A DNA stretch of 64,000 nt. It comes from Granulicella sp. L46. Its GTDB lineage: Bacteria > Acidobacteriota > Terriglobia > Terriglobales > Acidobacteriaceae. Below the pieces are notes generated by a model. The model did not search any database, had not been told where the DNA came from, and saw nothing but the letters and a program-made list of their open reading frames with translations. Below, one piece after another: positions 27,217-36,322 of the stretch; the stretch's first letter is position 1; each line of letters opens with the position of its first letter. The stretch is from the NCBI RefSeq assembly GCF_009765785.1, contig NZ_LMUT01000012.1, positions 953,425 to 1,017,424 of the forward strand. Reading direction: 5' to 3'. Made by a program: the position numbers and the translations under genes.

Positions 27217-29652
27217 CTAGAACGTTGTTACGAGGCGGAAGGTGTATTGACGTGCCGGCCCGATCGCGTTGCCGGAGAATAGTCCTCCGAAGTCGATAAG
27301 TTCGAGCGTGTTACTCACGTTCGCGATGTCGGCCTGAAATTGCACGGTACGATTTTCCCGCTTGTAGAGATCGGCCCCCACCGTGGCATTTTGCGTGAAG
27401 TAAGGATTGATGCGGTCACGAGTGAAATTGAGGTGATTGACTACCACCTGACCGTACGTGGTGGCATATTGCTCGGGAGTCAAATCGGGTTCAAATGGTA
27501 GACCGCTGTTGAAGTCGCATCCGAGGGCGAGCCAAACGCGGGGGGCGATTTGATAACGCCCTCGTGCGCGAATCGTTTGCCGCTGGTCTTGCGAATCTGG
27601 GAAATGTCCGGTGGTCGGATTGGCCGTATTGTCTCCCAGGAATAATCCGCCCGTCACAGGATAAAAAACATTCCCCACGATGTAGGAGTAACTGACGAAG
27701 CCCGAGAACGGTCCCCAGTGGGGAATTTCGATATTCCCTTCCGCTCCATAGATGATGGCTTTTTGAAACGAGATTGCGAAGCTTATCCCGGTACTCAGGA
27801 TTTGATTGTCATCCGCGTAGTTGTTTACGTCGCGGCGGAACATATTCGCGTCTACCCGTACTTTATTCCACAGCGCTTGGGTTGCGCCCAATTCGTAATA
27901 GTTGCCGTGCGAGGGCGGGACCGGCAATTGCACTGCGGGAACGCTGGTGTCCAAAGCCTCCGCCTCCGGGGAGCTGGATAGGAGAATGTTTTGGTTGGAT
28001 GGCGTCTGGAAGATGCGGTCGTAGGCTCCGTGAATATTCAGGTTAAGCGTGGGAAAGAAGCGCGATACGGCGAGGCGCGGACTCACCGCGTTTTGGTTCA
28101 ACAGCAATTGATAGTGGTCCCACCGCAGGCCCGCGTCGATGGTCCAGTTGCCGAGGCGGATTAAATCCTGAACATAGGCGGCTTGTTCGAGATCCGAGCG
28201 GGCGCCATTGAAAGCGAAGGTTACGGCGGCTGAGTTTAGGATGCCTAAGCTTATCGGGCATTGAGGATCATCCAGATTGGCGCAGTAAGGAATGACGTAG
28301 TTGAAGTTTTCGTGCAGGAAGGTATTGTCGGATTCGACGCCGGCCTTCCATTCGTTCCTTCCATGATGGACGGCCACGCTGGCGTTGAAGTAGATGTCGT
28401 TGAAGTAGTTGTGCTGGGTCGCGATGAGGGGCCACGATGCCGGGTTCGATTGATAGTCGTTGGAGTTATCGCGCGCCATGAAGTGCAGCCATCCCATCGC
28501 GTCCGGCGAGAAGATGTGCTGGTAGGCGATGCTCCCCATGGTTTCGAAGTTGTCGCCGGTCTGCAGCTGCCCTCCGGGAATGTATACGCAATCAGCAGGC
28601 TCCTGGTCGGGCGGGACGGGTGGGCAACCGTTGTCGTTATTCGCGGTTGGTAAATATGCCCCGTTCTCCTGTACCAGCTCGTTGGGAATTTGATAGCGGT
28701 CGAGTTCGTGGATGACAAAGAACGTGAGACGGTCTTTCTCCGTGAGGTCCCGCTCATAACTCCCCGAGAAGCTGGCGATGGTGCCGTTGTTGGTGTAGTT
28801 TTCGGGGACCACGGGGTTGAGGTAGTGGCTCGTCATGCTGCCGGAAGCGCTCACGCCAATCGTATTTTTCCCCCATGTGTATTGGTCCTGAGTACTGGCC
28901 GCGGCGGTATCATAGCTGCCGCCAAAAAAAGTGAATTGTCCGTGAAGTCCCGGGGTTCCGTTTTGCAGAGTGTTGACCTCAACTACGCCTCCCATCTTCC
29001 TGCCGTATTCCGCGGGAATGCCGGCGGTATAAATCTTGAGGGACTGGACGTTTTGGGCTTCGGCAGGCTCCGGGCCGAAGCTGGGCGAACGGTTGTCGGT
29101 GAGCGGAATCCCGTTCACAACAAACTGGGTCTGATATTCCGATCCGCGCGGGTGCAACACGGCATTGCCTTCATAGAGCCAACCGGGCTGTGAGTTCACC
29201 AGATCCTGGATGGAGCGGCCGGGAATTGCCGTCAAACGGTTCTGAATTTGCTCCGAACCTATTTCATTAACTGAACCTGGACGGTACGGATCCATCAGCG
29301 TGTTTGTGTCGGTGACCTGCACGGATTGGGAGAGGGAAGCTAGTTGCAGCTGAATCTTGCGATCCATGGGCAGCGCGGACCTTATCTCAACCGACTCGGA
29401 AACTGCAGCAAACCCCTGGGCTTGAATCTGGAGATGATAGATCCCATAGGGCAGGCGCTTGGCGTCCACGTTGCCCTGCTGATTCGTCACGAATGTCTCG
29501 CTATATTGGGTGCCCTGGCTGGCGAGGTTTACCGTGGCCCTCACGCCCAATCCCGCAGGATCAGCGACGGTTAAACGCAATTCGCCAGTGGTGCTTTGCG
29601 CCAGCAAGGGGAGGGGCCACAAAAGTGCCGCAGTTATCAGCGCCTTTTTCAT
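27217..29652 (-). CDS. TonB-dependent receptor with N-terminal carboxypeptidase-regulatory-like domain
   Basis: 811 aa. Signal peptide (MKKALITAALLWPLPLLAQ), then a CarboxypepD-regulatory-like domain (GELRLTVADPAGLGVRATV, residues 23-100), a plug domain (about 110-230) and an outer-membrane beta-barrel ending in the aromatic strand YTFRLVTTF. It imports an unknown ligand across the outer membrane with TonB. This Oar-like architecture is very common in Acidobacteria. No substrate-defining neighbour; the sulfatase genes lie 900 bp away on the same strand. Confidence 0.9.
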   Translation of the reverse strand: MKKALITAALLWPLPLLAQSTTGELRLTVADPAGLGVRATVNLASQGTQYSETFVTNQQGNVDAKRLPYGIYHLQIQAQGFAAVSESVEIRSALPMDRKIQLQLASLSQSVQVTDTNTLMDPYRPGSVNEIGSEQIQNRLTAIPGRSIQDLVNSQPGWLYEGNAVLHPRGSEYQTQFVVNGIPLTDNRSPSFGPEPAEAQNVQSLKIYTAGIPAEYGRKMGGVVEVNTLQNGTPGLHGQFTFFGGSYDTAAASTQDQYTWGKNTIGVSASGSMTSHYLNPVVPENYTNNGTIASFSGSYERDLTEKDRLTFFVIHELDRYQIPNELVQENGAYLPTANNDNGCPPVPPDQEPADCVYIPGGQLQTGDNFETMGSIAYQHIFSPDAMGWLHFMARDNSNDYQSNPASWPLIATQHNYFNDIYFNASVAVHHGRNEWKAGVESDNTFLHENFNYVIPYCANLDDPQCPISLGILNSAAVTFAFNGARSDLEQAAYVQDLIRLGNWTIDAGLRWDHYQLLLNQNAVSPRLAVSRFFPTLNLNIHGAYDRIFQTPSNQNILLSSSPEAEALDTSVPAVQLPVPPSHGNYYELGATQALWNKVRVDANMFRRDVNNYADDNQILSTGISFAISFQKAIIYGAEGNIEIPHWGPFSGFVSYSYIVGNVFYPVTGGLFLGDNTANPTTGHFPDSQDQRQTIRARGRYQIAPRVWLALGCDFNSGLPFEPDLTPEQYATTYGQVVVNHLNFTRDRINPYFTQNATVGADLYKRENRTVQFQADIANVSNTLELIDFGGLFSGNAIGPARQYTFRLVTTF

Positions 29653-29735
29653 TATCTGAACTGATCTTCCGGCAAGCCTTCGGCTCCGAGCTTTCCACTG
29701 TGATCCATGCCCTTAGCTTCGCGCGAGAGCCTGGA

Positions 29736-29999
29736 TTAGATGACTGCGCGAAGGGCAACCTTCATCCCGTTACGTGCTGTCTTGAGGGCACCAACGACCG
29801 TCTCACCTGCGGCGATCGTGTGCCCGAGTGCCGATCTCCTTCGTTTTCCTGAATGCTCGAAAGCGACCGTGTCAATCTCACCACCGAAAAGTGTATGGCT
29901 CTCTTCGAGCTGATCGAGCGCGGCGTTCAGTCCCGCGACAACGGCCTCGGCCTCCTCAGCAACAACGATCACTTCCACATTGATTTTCTTGTATTGCAT
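29736..29999 (-). CDS. Small conserved-looking hypothetical protein
   Basis: 87 aa, MQYKKINVEVIVVAEEAEAV at the N-terminus, followed by a charged helix (GLNAALDQLEESHTLFGGEID). GAGG stands 7 bases before the ATG, and codon use is coding-like. No family recognised with certainty. The alternative frame on the plus strand (29853-30086) lacks these qualities. Confidence 0.5.
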   Translation of the reverse strand: MQYKKINVEVIVVAEEAEAVVAGLNAALDQLEESHTLFGGEIDTVAFEHSGKRRRSALGHTIAAGETVVGALKTARNGMKVALRAVI

Positions 30000-30242
30000 C
30001 GGAATACCTCTGCTTCCGATCTTATGCCACCCGGGCGGGGGGAGTGCCGGGCAGTCGGCTTATCGAAAAATTCGAGGGCAGTTTGACAACCGGTTGAACT
30101 TTCCGAAACGCCGTCTTGCAGGCAGTTTCGCTCCTGGAGCGTCAGCTCTCAATAAATTTGAGCAACTAGTCATGCCTTTGCATCGTTACTGCATAAAATC
30201 CACTCGTGAAGACGCCGGGCTGTACTGTCTTGGAGTACCTGC

Positions 30243-30404
30243 ATGCTTAATTTGGCTGGCAAAACATTCGTCATCGTACTTCTGGCTCCCATGCTTTGCA
30301 TTGGGGTTCTGGTAATGTTTGTCCTCGCTTTGTGCGACTTCTCCGTGTCTCGACTCAAAGGCCGCTTTGTACTAACGCAACACCGGGAGACCATGAAAAG
30401 CTGA
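30243..30404 (+). CDS. Possible small membrane protein (53 aa)
   Basis: MLNLAGKTFVIVLLAPMLC then a continued hydrophobic stretch (residues 8-31) followed by a basic tail (SRLKGRF). GGAG lies 8 bases upstream. The single helix with positive cytoplasmic tail is a plausible small membrane protein, but nothing else supports it; it may be spurious. Confidence 0.35.
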   Translation: MLNLAGKTFVIVLLAPMLCIGVLVMFVLALCDFSVSRLKGRFVLTQHRETMKS

Positions 30405-30525
30405 TTCCCTGCGATGGGCAAAGCCGGTTTTCCCAGGTGCCGTTGATGACTGTGTTCGCGATCGCACGGGCTTCAGCAGAAGAAGGTCGGCGATCGATTT
30501 TCACGTCGTTGACCTCTTCGCTAAT

Positions 30526-31539
30526 TTAGATTTTGATTGCTTCTGGTGGCACCTCGTTCATTTGAAGGCGCGCGATGCAACGGAACCCGATATGGCTCAT
30601 GCTGGTGTCGACCATCTGGGGCTGTCGTGCGGCAGGGCGATAACGCAAGCAGTAGTTGGGCGCACAGAGGTGCGAACCGCCTTTGACTACCTTGCGCGGA
30701 ATCCGGAACTGCGCCTGATTGGGATCGTAGCTCTTCTCGGGTGAGGCGATGCGCGGATTGAACGTCGGGCCGCAGCATTTCTTCATCTCGTCGCCGAGAC
30801 GCGGGACAAACCAATCGCTGGTCCACTCCCACACATTTCCGGCCATGTCATACAAGCCGTAACCGTTCGGCGGGAAAGACCCTACCGGCGAAGTCCCTTC
30901 GTGGCCGTCCTGAAGCAGATTTTGCCAGGGAAACTCGCCTTGCCAGGTGTTGGCCATCGGCTTTCCATCCGTGGAATCCTCATCGCCCCAGGTGAACTTC
31001 TTTCCTTCGAGACGGCCGCGAGAGGCAAACTCCCATTCTGCTTCTGTGGGCAGTTCTTTCGCCGCCCACGTTGCGAAGGCTTCGGCGTCTTCGTACGAGA
31101 CGTGGACTACGGGATGTTGCGAACGGCCTTCGAGCGAGGACTCCGGCCCTAGCGGATGGCGCCAACTCGTTCCCGGCGACCAGGCCCACCAGTTGACGTA
31201 ATTCTTCAGATCGACCGGGCGGTCGGTCTTGCGAAACAACATGGAGCCGGGCACAAGATTCTCAGCAGGCGCGCCAGGAAAGTCCGCAGGATTCAGCGGG
31301 CGCTCGGCGAGTGTTACATAGCCGGTCGCTTCCACAAACGCTGAGAACTGCTCGTTGGTGACCTCGTAGGTGTCGATCCAGAAGCCATCTAAGCTGACCG
31401 GATGGACTGGCGCCTCTTCGCGGTAGAAAGCTTCGGACCCCATGGCGAATGTCCCGCCAGGTATCCACACCATGCCGGGATGCTTCAAACCATTTTGGGC
31501 CGTCGGAGCCTGATCGAATTTCTCTGGAGTCGATGCCAT
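30526..31539 (-). CDS. Formylglycine-generating enzyme (sulfatase-modifying factor) family protein
   Basis: 337 aa. Complete FGE-sulfatase domain: MVWIPGGTFAMGS, GFWIDTYEVTNEQF, ELPTEAEWEFASRG, YDMAGNVWEW and the C-terminal KGGSHLCAPNYCLRYRPAAR, where the C-x4-C pair corresponds to the copper/active-site cysteines of aerobic FGE. It oxidises the sulfatase Cys to formylglycine with oxygen. It is downstream of the arylsulfatase on the same strand (140-bp gap), its probable client. GAGGAAG precedes the ATG. No export signal, so action is cytoplasmic. Confidence 0.9.
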   Translation of the reverse strand: MASTPEKFDQAPTAQNGLKHPGMVWIPGGTFAMGSEAFYREEAPVHPVSLDGFWIDTYEVTNEQFSAFVEATGYVTLAERPLNPADFPGAPAENLVPGSMLFRKTDRPVDLKNYVNWWAWSPGTSWRHPLGPESSLEGRSQHPVVHVSYEDAEAFATWAAKELPTEAEWEFASRGRLEGKKFTWGDEDSTDGKPMANTWQGEFPWQNLLQDGHEGTSPVGSFPPNGYGLYDMAGNVWEWTSDWFVPRLGDEMKKCCGPTFNPRIASPEKSYDPNQAQFRIPRKVVKGGSHLCAPNYCLRYRPAARQPQMVDTSMSHIGFRCIARLQMNEVPPEAIKI

Positions 31540-31679
31540 ATGTCTTCCTCGCTCGGATACACACTAGGTTATGCTATCGATCTTGGCATAGCGTTCGAGC
31601 GTTGGCCGACATCCTGCTTCCTGGGAAGTGGCCTTGGCGGTTTCGGGTTGATGTCAGGATTTGTTTGGGCGCTTTGCTG

Positions 31680-33209
31680 CTACTCCAGCCCGCGCTTTGC
31701 GAACGCCTCGTCAATCTTCTTGTCCACATGTTTGCGAACCTGATCGACGCTGAAGCTCGCCGGCCGCTGGCTGGGCGGATACTCGATGAAGGTTTCGAGG
31801 AACACCGACGCCTTCATCGTTGCTTCGCCAACAAGGTACGCGTTTTTCACCTCCCAGTCCCAATACTGATCGGACGTGATATCGGCCCGCTCGTACGGAT
31901 CCATGCGCAGGTTGTAGAGCTTCGGCAGGCGCAAGGGAGTGAATGGGTTGGCCCAAATCAATGCGTTGCCTTGGGCGCGCTGCTCTGAGAACACCGCTTT
32001 GAAATTACCCCAACGCATCGCGACGAGGTCTCCGTCGTCGTTGAAGTAGAAAAACTCGTTGCGGTTGCTCTTCGCTTGTTTGCCCGTCAGGTGGGGCAAC
32101 TGGTTGTAGCCGTCGAGATGGACTTTGAATTTCTTTCCGGATGCCTCAGGCGCCCAGCCCTTCAGCAGTTTATCCGTCACTCCATCGTCCCCGGCGGCAG
32201 CGAGCAAGGTCGGAAACCAGTCGAGTCCGGAGAAGATCTCGTTCGATATGGTGCCTGGCTTGATTTTTCCCGGCCAGCGGACCATCGCCGGCACGCGGAA
32301 CGCCCCCTCCCAATTCGAATCTTTCTCGCTTCGGAACGGAGTCATCGCGGCATCGGGCCAACTGAACATATTGGGGCCGTTGTCGGTTGTGTAGATCACG
32401 ATGGTGTTGTCGGCGATCTTCAGGTCGTCCAGCAGGTCGAGCAGTTTACCTACATCCTCATCATGCTCGAGCATGCCATCGGCATATTCATTGCCCGGCA
32501 TTCCGCTTCGACCCAACATGGACTCGCGTACGTGCGTGAAGACGTGCATGCGGGTGAAGTTCATCCAAACGAAGAATGGCGAGCCATCTTCGGCCTGTTT
32601 CTTGATGTAAGCCGCGCAAGCATCACTGGTCTCGTCATCGATTGTCTCCATCCGCTTCCTGGTCAGCGGGCCGGTGTCCTCGATCTTGCCATTGGCAAAG
32701 GTATGCAACACGCCGCGCGGCGACATCGCTTTCACGAACGCCTTATCATTCTTAGGCCAGTACGGGCGCTCGGGTTCTTCCTCTGCGTTCAAGTGGTAGA
32801 GGTTCCCGAAGAACTCGTCGAAACCATGCGCAGTCGGCAGATACTCATCCTTGTCCCCGAGATGATTCTTGCCAAACTGCGCGGTCGCATACCCCTGTGA
32901 TTTCAGGGCCTGGGGAATTGTGATGTCTCCCGGCTGGAGGCCGACGGGAGCGCCCGGGGCACCGACCTTGGAAAGACCGGTGCGCAGCGGCGCTTGGCCA
33001 GTGATGAAGGAGGAGCGGCCCGCCGTGCAACTGTTCTCTGCGTAGTAATCCGTGAATAGCATGCCTTCCTTGGCGATGCGATCGATGTTGGGCGTTTGGT
33101 AGCCCACTAAGCCATGCGTGTAGGCGCTGATATTGGACTGCCCAATATCATCACCGAAGATGACAAGGATGTTCGGCTTTTGCGTTGTTGGTTTTTTCTT
33201 GTCCGCCAT
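31680..33209 (-). CDS. Arylsulfatase-type sulfatase with CTAGR formylglycine motif
   Basis: 509 aa alkaline-phosphatase-fold sulfatase. NILVIFGDDIGQSN carries the metal-binding aspartates near residue 18. NSCTAGRSSFITG has the C-x-A-x-R motif in which Cys becomes formylglycine. GKNHLGDKDEYLPT and NTIVIYTTDNGPNM are the other active-site stretches. No signal peptide is evident, unlike many sulfatases. AAGGGA precedes the ATG. The FGE gene follows, and a regulon dyad (33403) lies upstream. Confidence 0.9.
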   Translation of the reverse strand: MADKKKPTTQKPNILVIFGDDIGQSNISAYTHGLVGYQTPNIDRIAKEGMLFTDYYAENSCTAGRSSFITGQAPLRTGLSKVGAPGAPVGLQPGDITIPQALKSQGYATAQFGKNHLGDKDEYLPTAHGFDEFFGNLYHLNAEEEPERPYWPKNDKAFVKAMSPRGVLHTFANGKIEDTGPLTRKRMETIDDETSDACAAYIKKQAEDGSPFFVWMNFTRMHVFTHVRESMLGRSGMPGNEYADGMLEHDEDVGKLLDLLDDLKIADNTIVIYTTDNGPNMFSWPDAAMTPFRSEKDSNWEGAFRVPAMVRWPGKIKPGTISNEIFSGLDWFPTLLAAAGDDGVTDKLLKGWAPEASGKKFKVHLDGYNQLPHLTGKQAKSNRNEFFYFNDDGDLVAMRWGNFKAVFSEQRAQGNALIWANPFTPLRLPKLYNLRMDPYERADITSDQYWDWEVKNAYLVGEATMKASVFLETFIEYPPSQRPASFSVDQVRKHVDKKIDEAFAKRGLE

Positions 33210-33647
33210 ATTCTGTCCCTTCGCGTTGGTTGAATTTCGTTGACGTTCGACCCAGCGATTACGCCTTGCTCATCCCCCGCGAGCAATACTTGCTTCTGCC
33301 TTCACCTCGACGTACGCAGCGTGCGCAACATTTACCCGCCCTGTTGCCCAAGCATGGAGACTTGCACTCAAAAGGAATACACCGGCACTCCGTTGTCGTG
33401 AACTGTAACAACTGACAGGTTTATGGGGGGCGGCCGGGAGGTTGGGAAGGCGCAGGGCGGTAGACATCCGGAACGTCGAATGGGGGTCCAACGCCCGCGG
33501 AGACGCGCGGTCCACCCAACGTGTTGAAGCTCATAGTCTTGCGCCAGGTTGAGCGCTGACATGGCTGGTAGACCCCGAGAGTCCCGGGTTTAGCCTCACC
33601 CTATCGTGAGAGTCTAAGCTACGCCTCACGATTGTTGATGCGGTGAA
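33210..33647. other. Gene-free stretch upstream of the sulfatase
   Basis: About 440 bp with no convincing reading frame. It holds the regulon dyad at 33403-33418 with its predicted -10 at 33374-33379, giving a leader of about 160 bases before the sulfatase start, and the terminator hairpin of the gene to the right. Confidence 0.6.
33403..33418 (-). promoter_or_regulatory. Regulon dyad CTGTAACAACTGACAG (sulfatase-FGE unit)
   Basis: CTG-N10-CAG dyad. Read toward the sulfatase, TATTCC (33374-33379) starts 24 bases after it. 193 bp before the start codon at 33209. Leftmost copy found. Confidence 0.7.
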
Positions 33648-33671
33648 AGCGCCGAAAGAGATTTCGGCGCT
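33648..33671 (-). terminator. Perfect hairpin at the stop of the DUF481 gene
   Basis: AGCGCCGAAA-GAGA-TTTCGGCGCT: a 10-bp perfect stem with a 4-base loop overlapping the stop codon of the minus-strand gene at 33670. Followed on that strand by only a short T run, so it is a probable but not textbook terminator. Confidence 0.6.
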
Positions 33672-34731
33672 ACTTGTTACCAAACGTCCAACTCAGACCC
33701 GATTGCGATCCGAAGTCACTGCCGGAAAGGTGATTGGGAGGCTGACTGTCAAAGCTGCTATAGAAGGAAACGTTCCAGGAAAGGTTACTCACAATCTTAA
33801 TGTAATAGGTCGCGTTCATATTGAATTTCACTCGACCGCCTTGAGCGATGATTGGTAGAAGATAGGCTGTGACGTTCGCATTTGTTTTATTGAATCGGAA
33901 GAATTGAATATTCCCAGCGATCAGGCCTGATGCCAGGTTTTGCGAGGCTGTGTCCAGATAGGCGGTATTTTGTCCGGCAAACCCAGCAAATATTGAGATT
34001 TGCGTTTGATTTGTGTTCTTCACGTATCGACCGACGCCAGCGCCTTCCGTGACCTGACTGTTTATGCCTTGCTCGGAACTTTGCAGGAAGACACCCATAC
34101 CGTTGTAGAACCAATTTTTCGAGCGCATGAGGTGGTAGGCGTCGAGGTTCAGTTGGTTGCGGGTGGACTTAGCGGCGCCGGTACTGTCGGCGAGGGTTGA
34201 GCTGATGCTGGCACCGGCGGCCCATCGTTCTCGCGGGTAATTAATTTGCGCACCCAGGCTGTACTGCGTCGATTGGTTGCCCTTGGAGTAAATGATTCCA
34301 GAATCGATGTTGCCGTTGAATCGTTGGAGGAACTTCGTCGAGGTCACGTCCATCGTGACGATCTTGGGGGACTCGATCTCCACTTTCGGTCCGGCTACCT
34401 CTACAACCTCAATCATAATGGGTCTGCCGGTCGGACCATCGGTAGTGTTGAGCTTCCCGGTGTATACCGAACCGTCCTCGGTCTTCACGAGGAACAGCTG
34501 CTTACTCTCCACATGAGCAACTTCCGACCATTGAACAGAGCTCGTTCCCAGTATGTATTTCATGCTTACGTAGAGCACGCCGGCCTTCAGCCCTTTGATC
34601 TCACCGGTAAGGCGGTCGCCGTTCTTCATGATGATCACATCTGTGCTTTCCCTTGCGAATAAAGGCGTGGTAGCAAAGAGAAGGAAACCCAGGGCGACGA
34701 TAAGCTTGCTCACAACCGGTTTGGTTCTCAT
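33670..34731 (-). CDS. DUF481 family outer-membrane protein
   Basis: 353 aa. A signal peptide (LIVALGFLLFATTPLFA) is followed by an N-terminal NGDRLTGEIKGLKAGVLYVSMKY module, then a DUF481 beta-barrel region (GNIDSGIIYSKGNQSTQYSLG onward) ending with the outer-membrane-like WTFGNK. The start was set at 34731 because GGAGG precedes it; the ATG at 34749 contains that site. Downstream of the CYTH gene (188-bp gap, same strand) and paralogous to the protein at 45763. Function unknown; members are often induced by stress. Confidence 0.82.
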   Translation of the reverse strand: MRTKPVVSKLIVALGFLLFATTPLFARESTDVIIMKNGDRLTGEIKGLKAGVLYVSMKYILGTSSVQWSEVAHVESKQLFLVKTEDGSVYTGKLNTTDGPTGRPIMIEVVEVAGPKVEIESPKIVTMDVTSTKFLQRFNGNIDSGIIYSKGNQSTQYSLGAQINYPRERWAAGASISSTLADSTGAAKSTRNQLNLDAYHLMRSKNWFYNGMGVFLQSSEQGINSQVTEGAGVGRYVKNTNQTQISIFAGFAGQNTAYLDTASQNLASGLIAGNIQFFRFNKTNANVTAYLLPIIAQGGRVKFNMNATYYIKIVSNLSWNVSFYSSFDSQPPNHLSGSDFGSQSGLSWTFGNK

Positions 34732-34919
34732 GGCCGATTCATCCTCCATCGAGCGAATGGTGCGTTGTCATTGCGATGCACGTTCCAGGGTCACACCTGG
34801 TGCAATTTGGCCGTCACACTCCCGGCGTCCGACCCAGCGGACCTTTACTTACGGCATGAGCTTGAGGTGGCTACGACATTTTGGAGCCGCTTCACCATGT
34901 CTGGCGGGGCTAATAGAAG

Positions 34920-35672
34920 TCAATGGGGTGGCGACGCTTCATGCTTCAATCCCCTGAGCACGGCGCTGGTTTTCGTCTCTTGATTGGCGCTTAGCGACAG
35001 ACCTTTTAATTTCACTATGCGGTGCAAGTCCGTATACTTCGATTCCCACCCATTTGACGCGCTCTTAGCAGACAATTCGAGGAGACTGTCTCCGGGAAAC
35101 TCCCAATATTCCAGTGTGAGTTTGCCAAATGGAGACTCTGAGGGAGTCGCCCACGTTGTTGAGTGGATGTCGGGAGTCCTTCTCACCCGGGACCAGTTAA
35201 TCGAAACATGGGCCTCTCTTAAGAGTTCCCGTTGTTGAGAGCTGAGAGCGCTGAAGAGGTCGTCACCGCCTTCAGGTATCTCGCGATCCTTGTAGTTTTT
35301 CCCGACCGAATAAGAGGTGTTCGCTCCCGCTTCCGTTCGATCTATCTCGCACCCAAATTGCTCACGGAGCTTTGAGCTTACGATCTGATTGTTGCCTTCA
35401 GGCAAGCGGACCTTTACCGTGAGGTCATTTTTAGCGCCCTGCCTGACTCGCACGATCACGCCCTGGTTGAGGAGGCTGAGATTGCCGGTGTCAAAGAAAT
35501 AGACTTGGCTGGTCGTTTGCTTTTCGAAGCTCAGGGAAGCCAGCACGGACTTGATGGTCGAAGGTACGAGCAGGAGCTTGATCTCGACGGGACACGTTTC
35601 TTGAGCGTGTATGGCGGAGCACAACAGCAACACGATTAGGGGTGAAAATGCCCGCTTCCAGCTACGCCTCAT
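34920..35672 (-). CDS. Secreted CYTH-domain-like protein
   Basis: 250 aa from ATG 35672 (MRRSWKRAFSPLIVLLLCS then AIHAQ signal peptide). PVEIKLLL, VYFFDTGNLSLLNQGVIVRVRQG and DLTVKVRLP match the CYTH/triphosphate-tunnel pattern (ExK strand, YFDT, RVR, LTxK). Known CYTH enzymes (adenylate cyclase CyaB, thiamine triphosphatase, inorganic triphosphatase) are cytoplasmic, so export is unusual. The ATG at 35696 is in frame, but its apparent AGGA site is the -10 of the regulon promoter (TSS about 35697), so it would be leaderless. Confidence 0.68.
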   Translation of the reverse strand: MRRSWKRAFSPLIVLLLCSAIHAQETCPVEIKLLLVPSTIKSVLASLSFEKQTTSQVYFFDTGNLSLLNQGVIVRVRQGAKNDLTVKVRLPEGNNQIVSSKLREQFGCEIDRTEAGANTSYSVGKNYKDREIPEGGDDLFSALSSQQRELLREAHVSINWSRVRRTPDIHSTTWATPSESPFGKLTLEYWEFPGDSLLELSAKSASNGWESKYTDLHRIVKLKGLSLSANQETKTSAVLRGLKHEASPPH

Positions 35673-35732
35673 CGACCTTGCAGAATGATCTTGCATCGTT
35701 TGGATCCTAAGTTGGGAGATGCGCGAATAGAC

Positions 35733-35748
35733 CTGTCAGAAATAACAG
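35733..35748 (-). promoter_or_regulatory. Regulon dyad CTGTCAGAAATAACAG (between CYTH and phosphatase genes)
   Basis: On the minus strand TAGGAT (35704-35709) starts exactly 24 bases after the dyad, directing transcription of the CYTH-DUF481 unit. In the plus direction only TGAACT occupies that position, so control of the phosphatase gene is less sure. Confidence 0.75.
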
Positions 35749-35799
35749 TTTCCAATCCGCGATGATCGTGGTGAACTGTTTCTCATGGCCAAGGGACCG

Positions 35800-36255
35800 A
35801 TGCGGATCGTTATTGTCAGGCACGCGGAGAAACCTGCCTCTCGACTGCCTCATCTGGCGTTGCGCGGAAGAATGCGCGCCGTTGGGCTCTCGAAGTTGCT
35901 CCCGCAAATCGTGAAGCCCCATTTTGTGTTTGCCTCCACTTCGACAAGGCATTCCGCCCGACCTTACCAGACAATCCGGCCAACGGCGGATAAACTTGGA
36001 ATTGATGTCAGAACAGACTATGCCGATCGAGACATCAAGAAGATGGTCAAAGACTTAAACAAAAAAGAGTTTGACGGCAAAATAGTTTTGATGTGTTGGC
36101 ACCATGGCATGATACCCAAGCTGATCCGTGCACTGGGACACGAGTCGCCTTACGAGCCTTGGCCAGAGGAGCTTTACGACCGCATCATCAGTATCGATAA
36201 GGACGGAATTAAGAATATTCCTCAGCGCCTTTTATTCGGCGACACTATCGATTAA
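35800..36255 (+). CDS. SixA-like histidine phosphatase family protein
   Basis: 151 aa. MRIVIVRHAEKP is the catalytic RH motif of the phosphoglycerate-mutase-like superfamily, in the short SixA form; the second histidine is in CWHHGMIPKLI. SixA dephosphorylates phospho-histidine domains of signalling proteins, an attractive role among four orphan response regulators, but this is inference. AAGGGA supports the ATG at 35800 over the in-frame ATG at 35785. Confidence 0.8.
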   Translation: MRIVIVRHAEKPASRLPHLALRGRMRAVGLSKLLPQIVKPHFVFASTSTRHSARPYQTIRPTADKLGIDVRTDYADRDIKKMVKDLNKKEFDGKIVLMCWHHGMIPKLIRALGHESPYEPWPEELYDRIISIDKDGIKNIPQRLLFGDTID

Positions 36256-36322
36256 CGCAAAAGCCTCGGTCAGCGACCGCGACTCGCCGCGCAACCCTAT
36301 GCATTCCGAATACTTTCCTTGC

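Noticed and set aside
33270-33515. 81-aa minus-strand frame over the dyad at 33403
   Set aside because: Covers the promoter dyad and has no coding signs.
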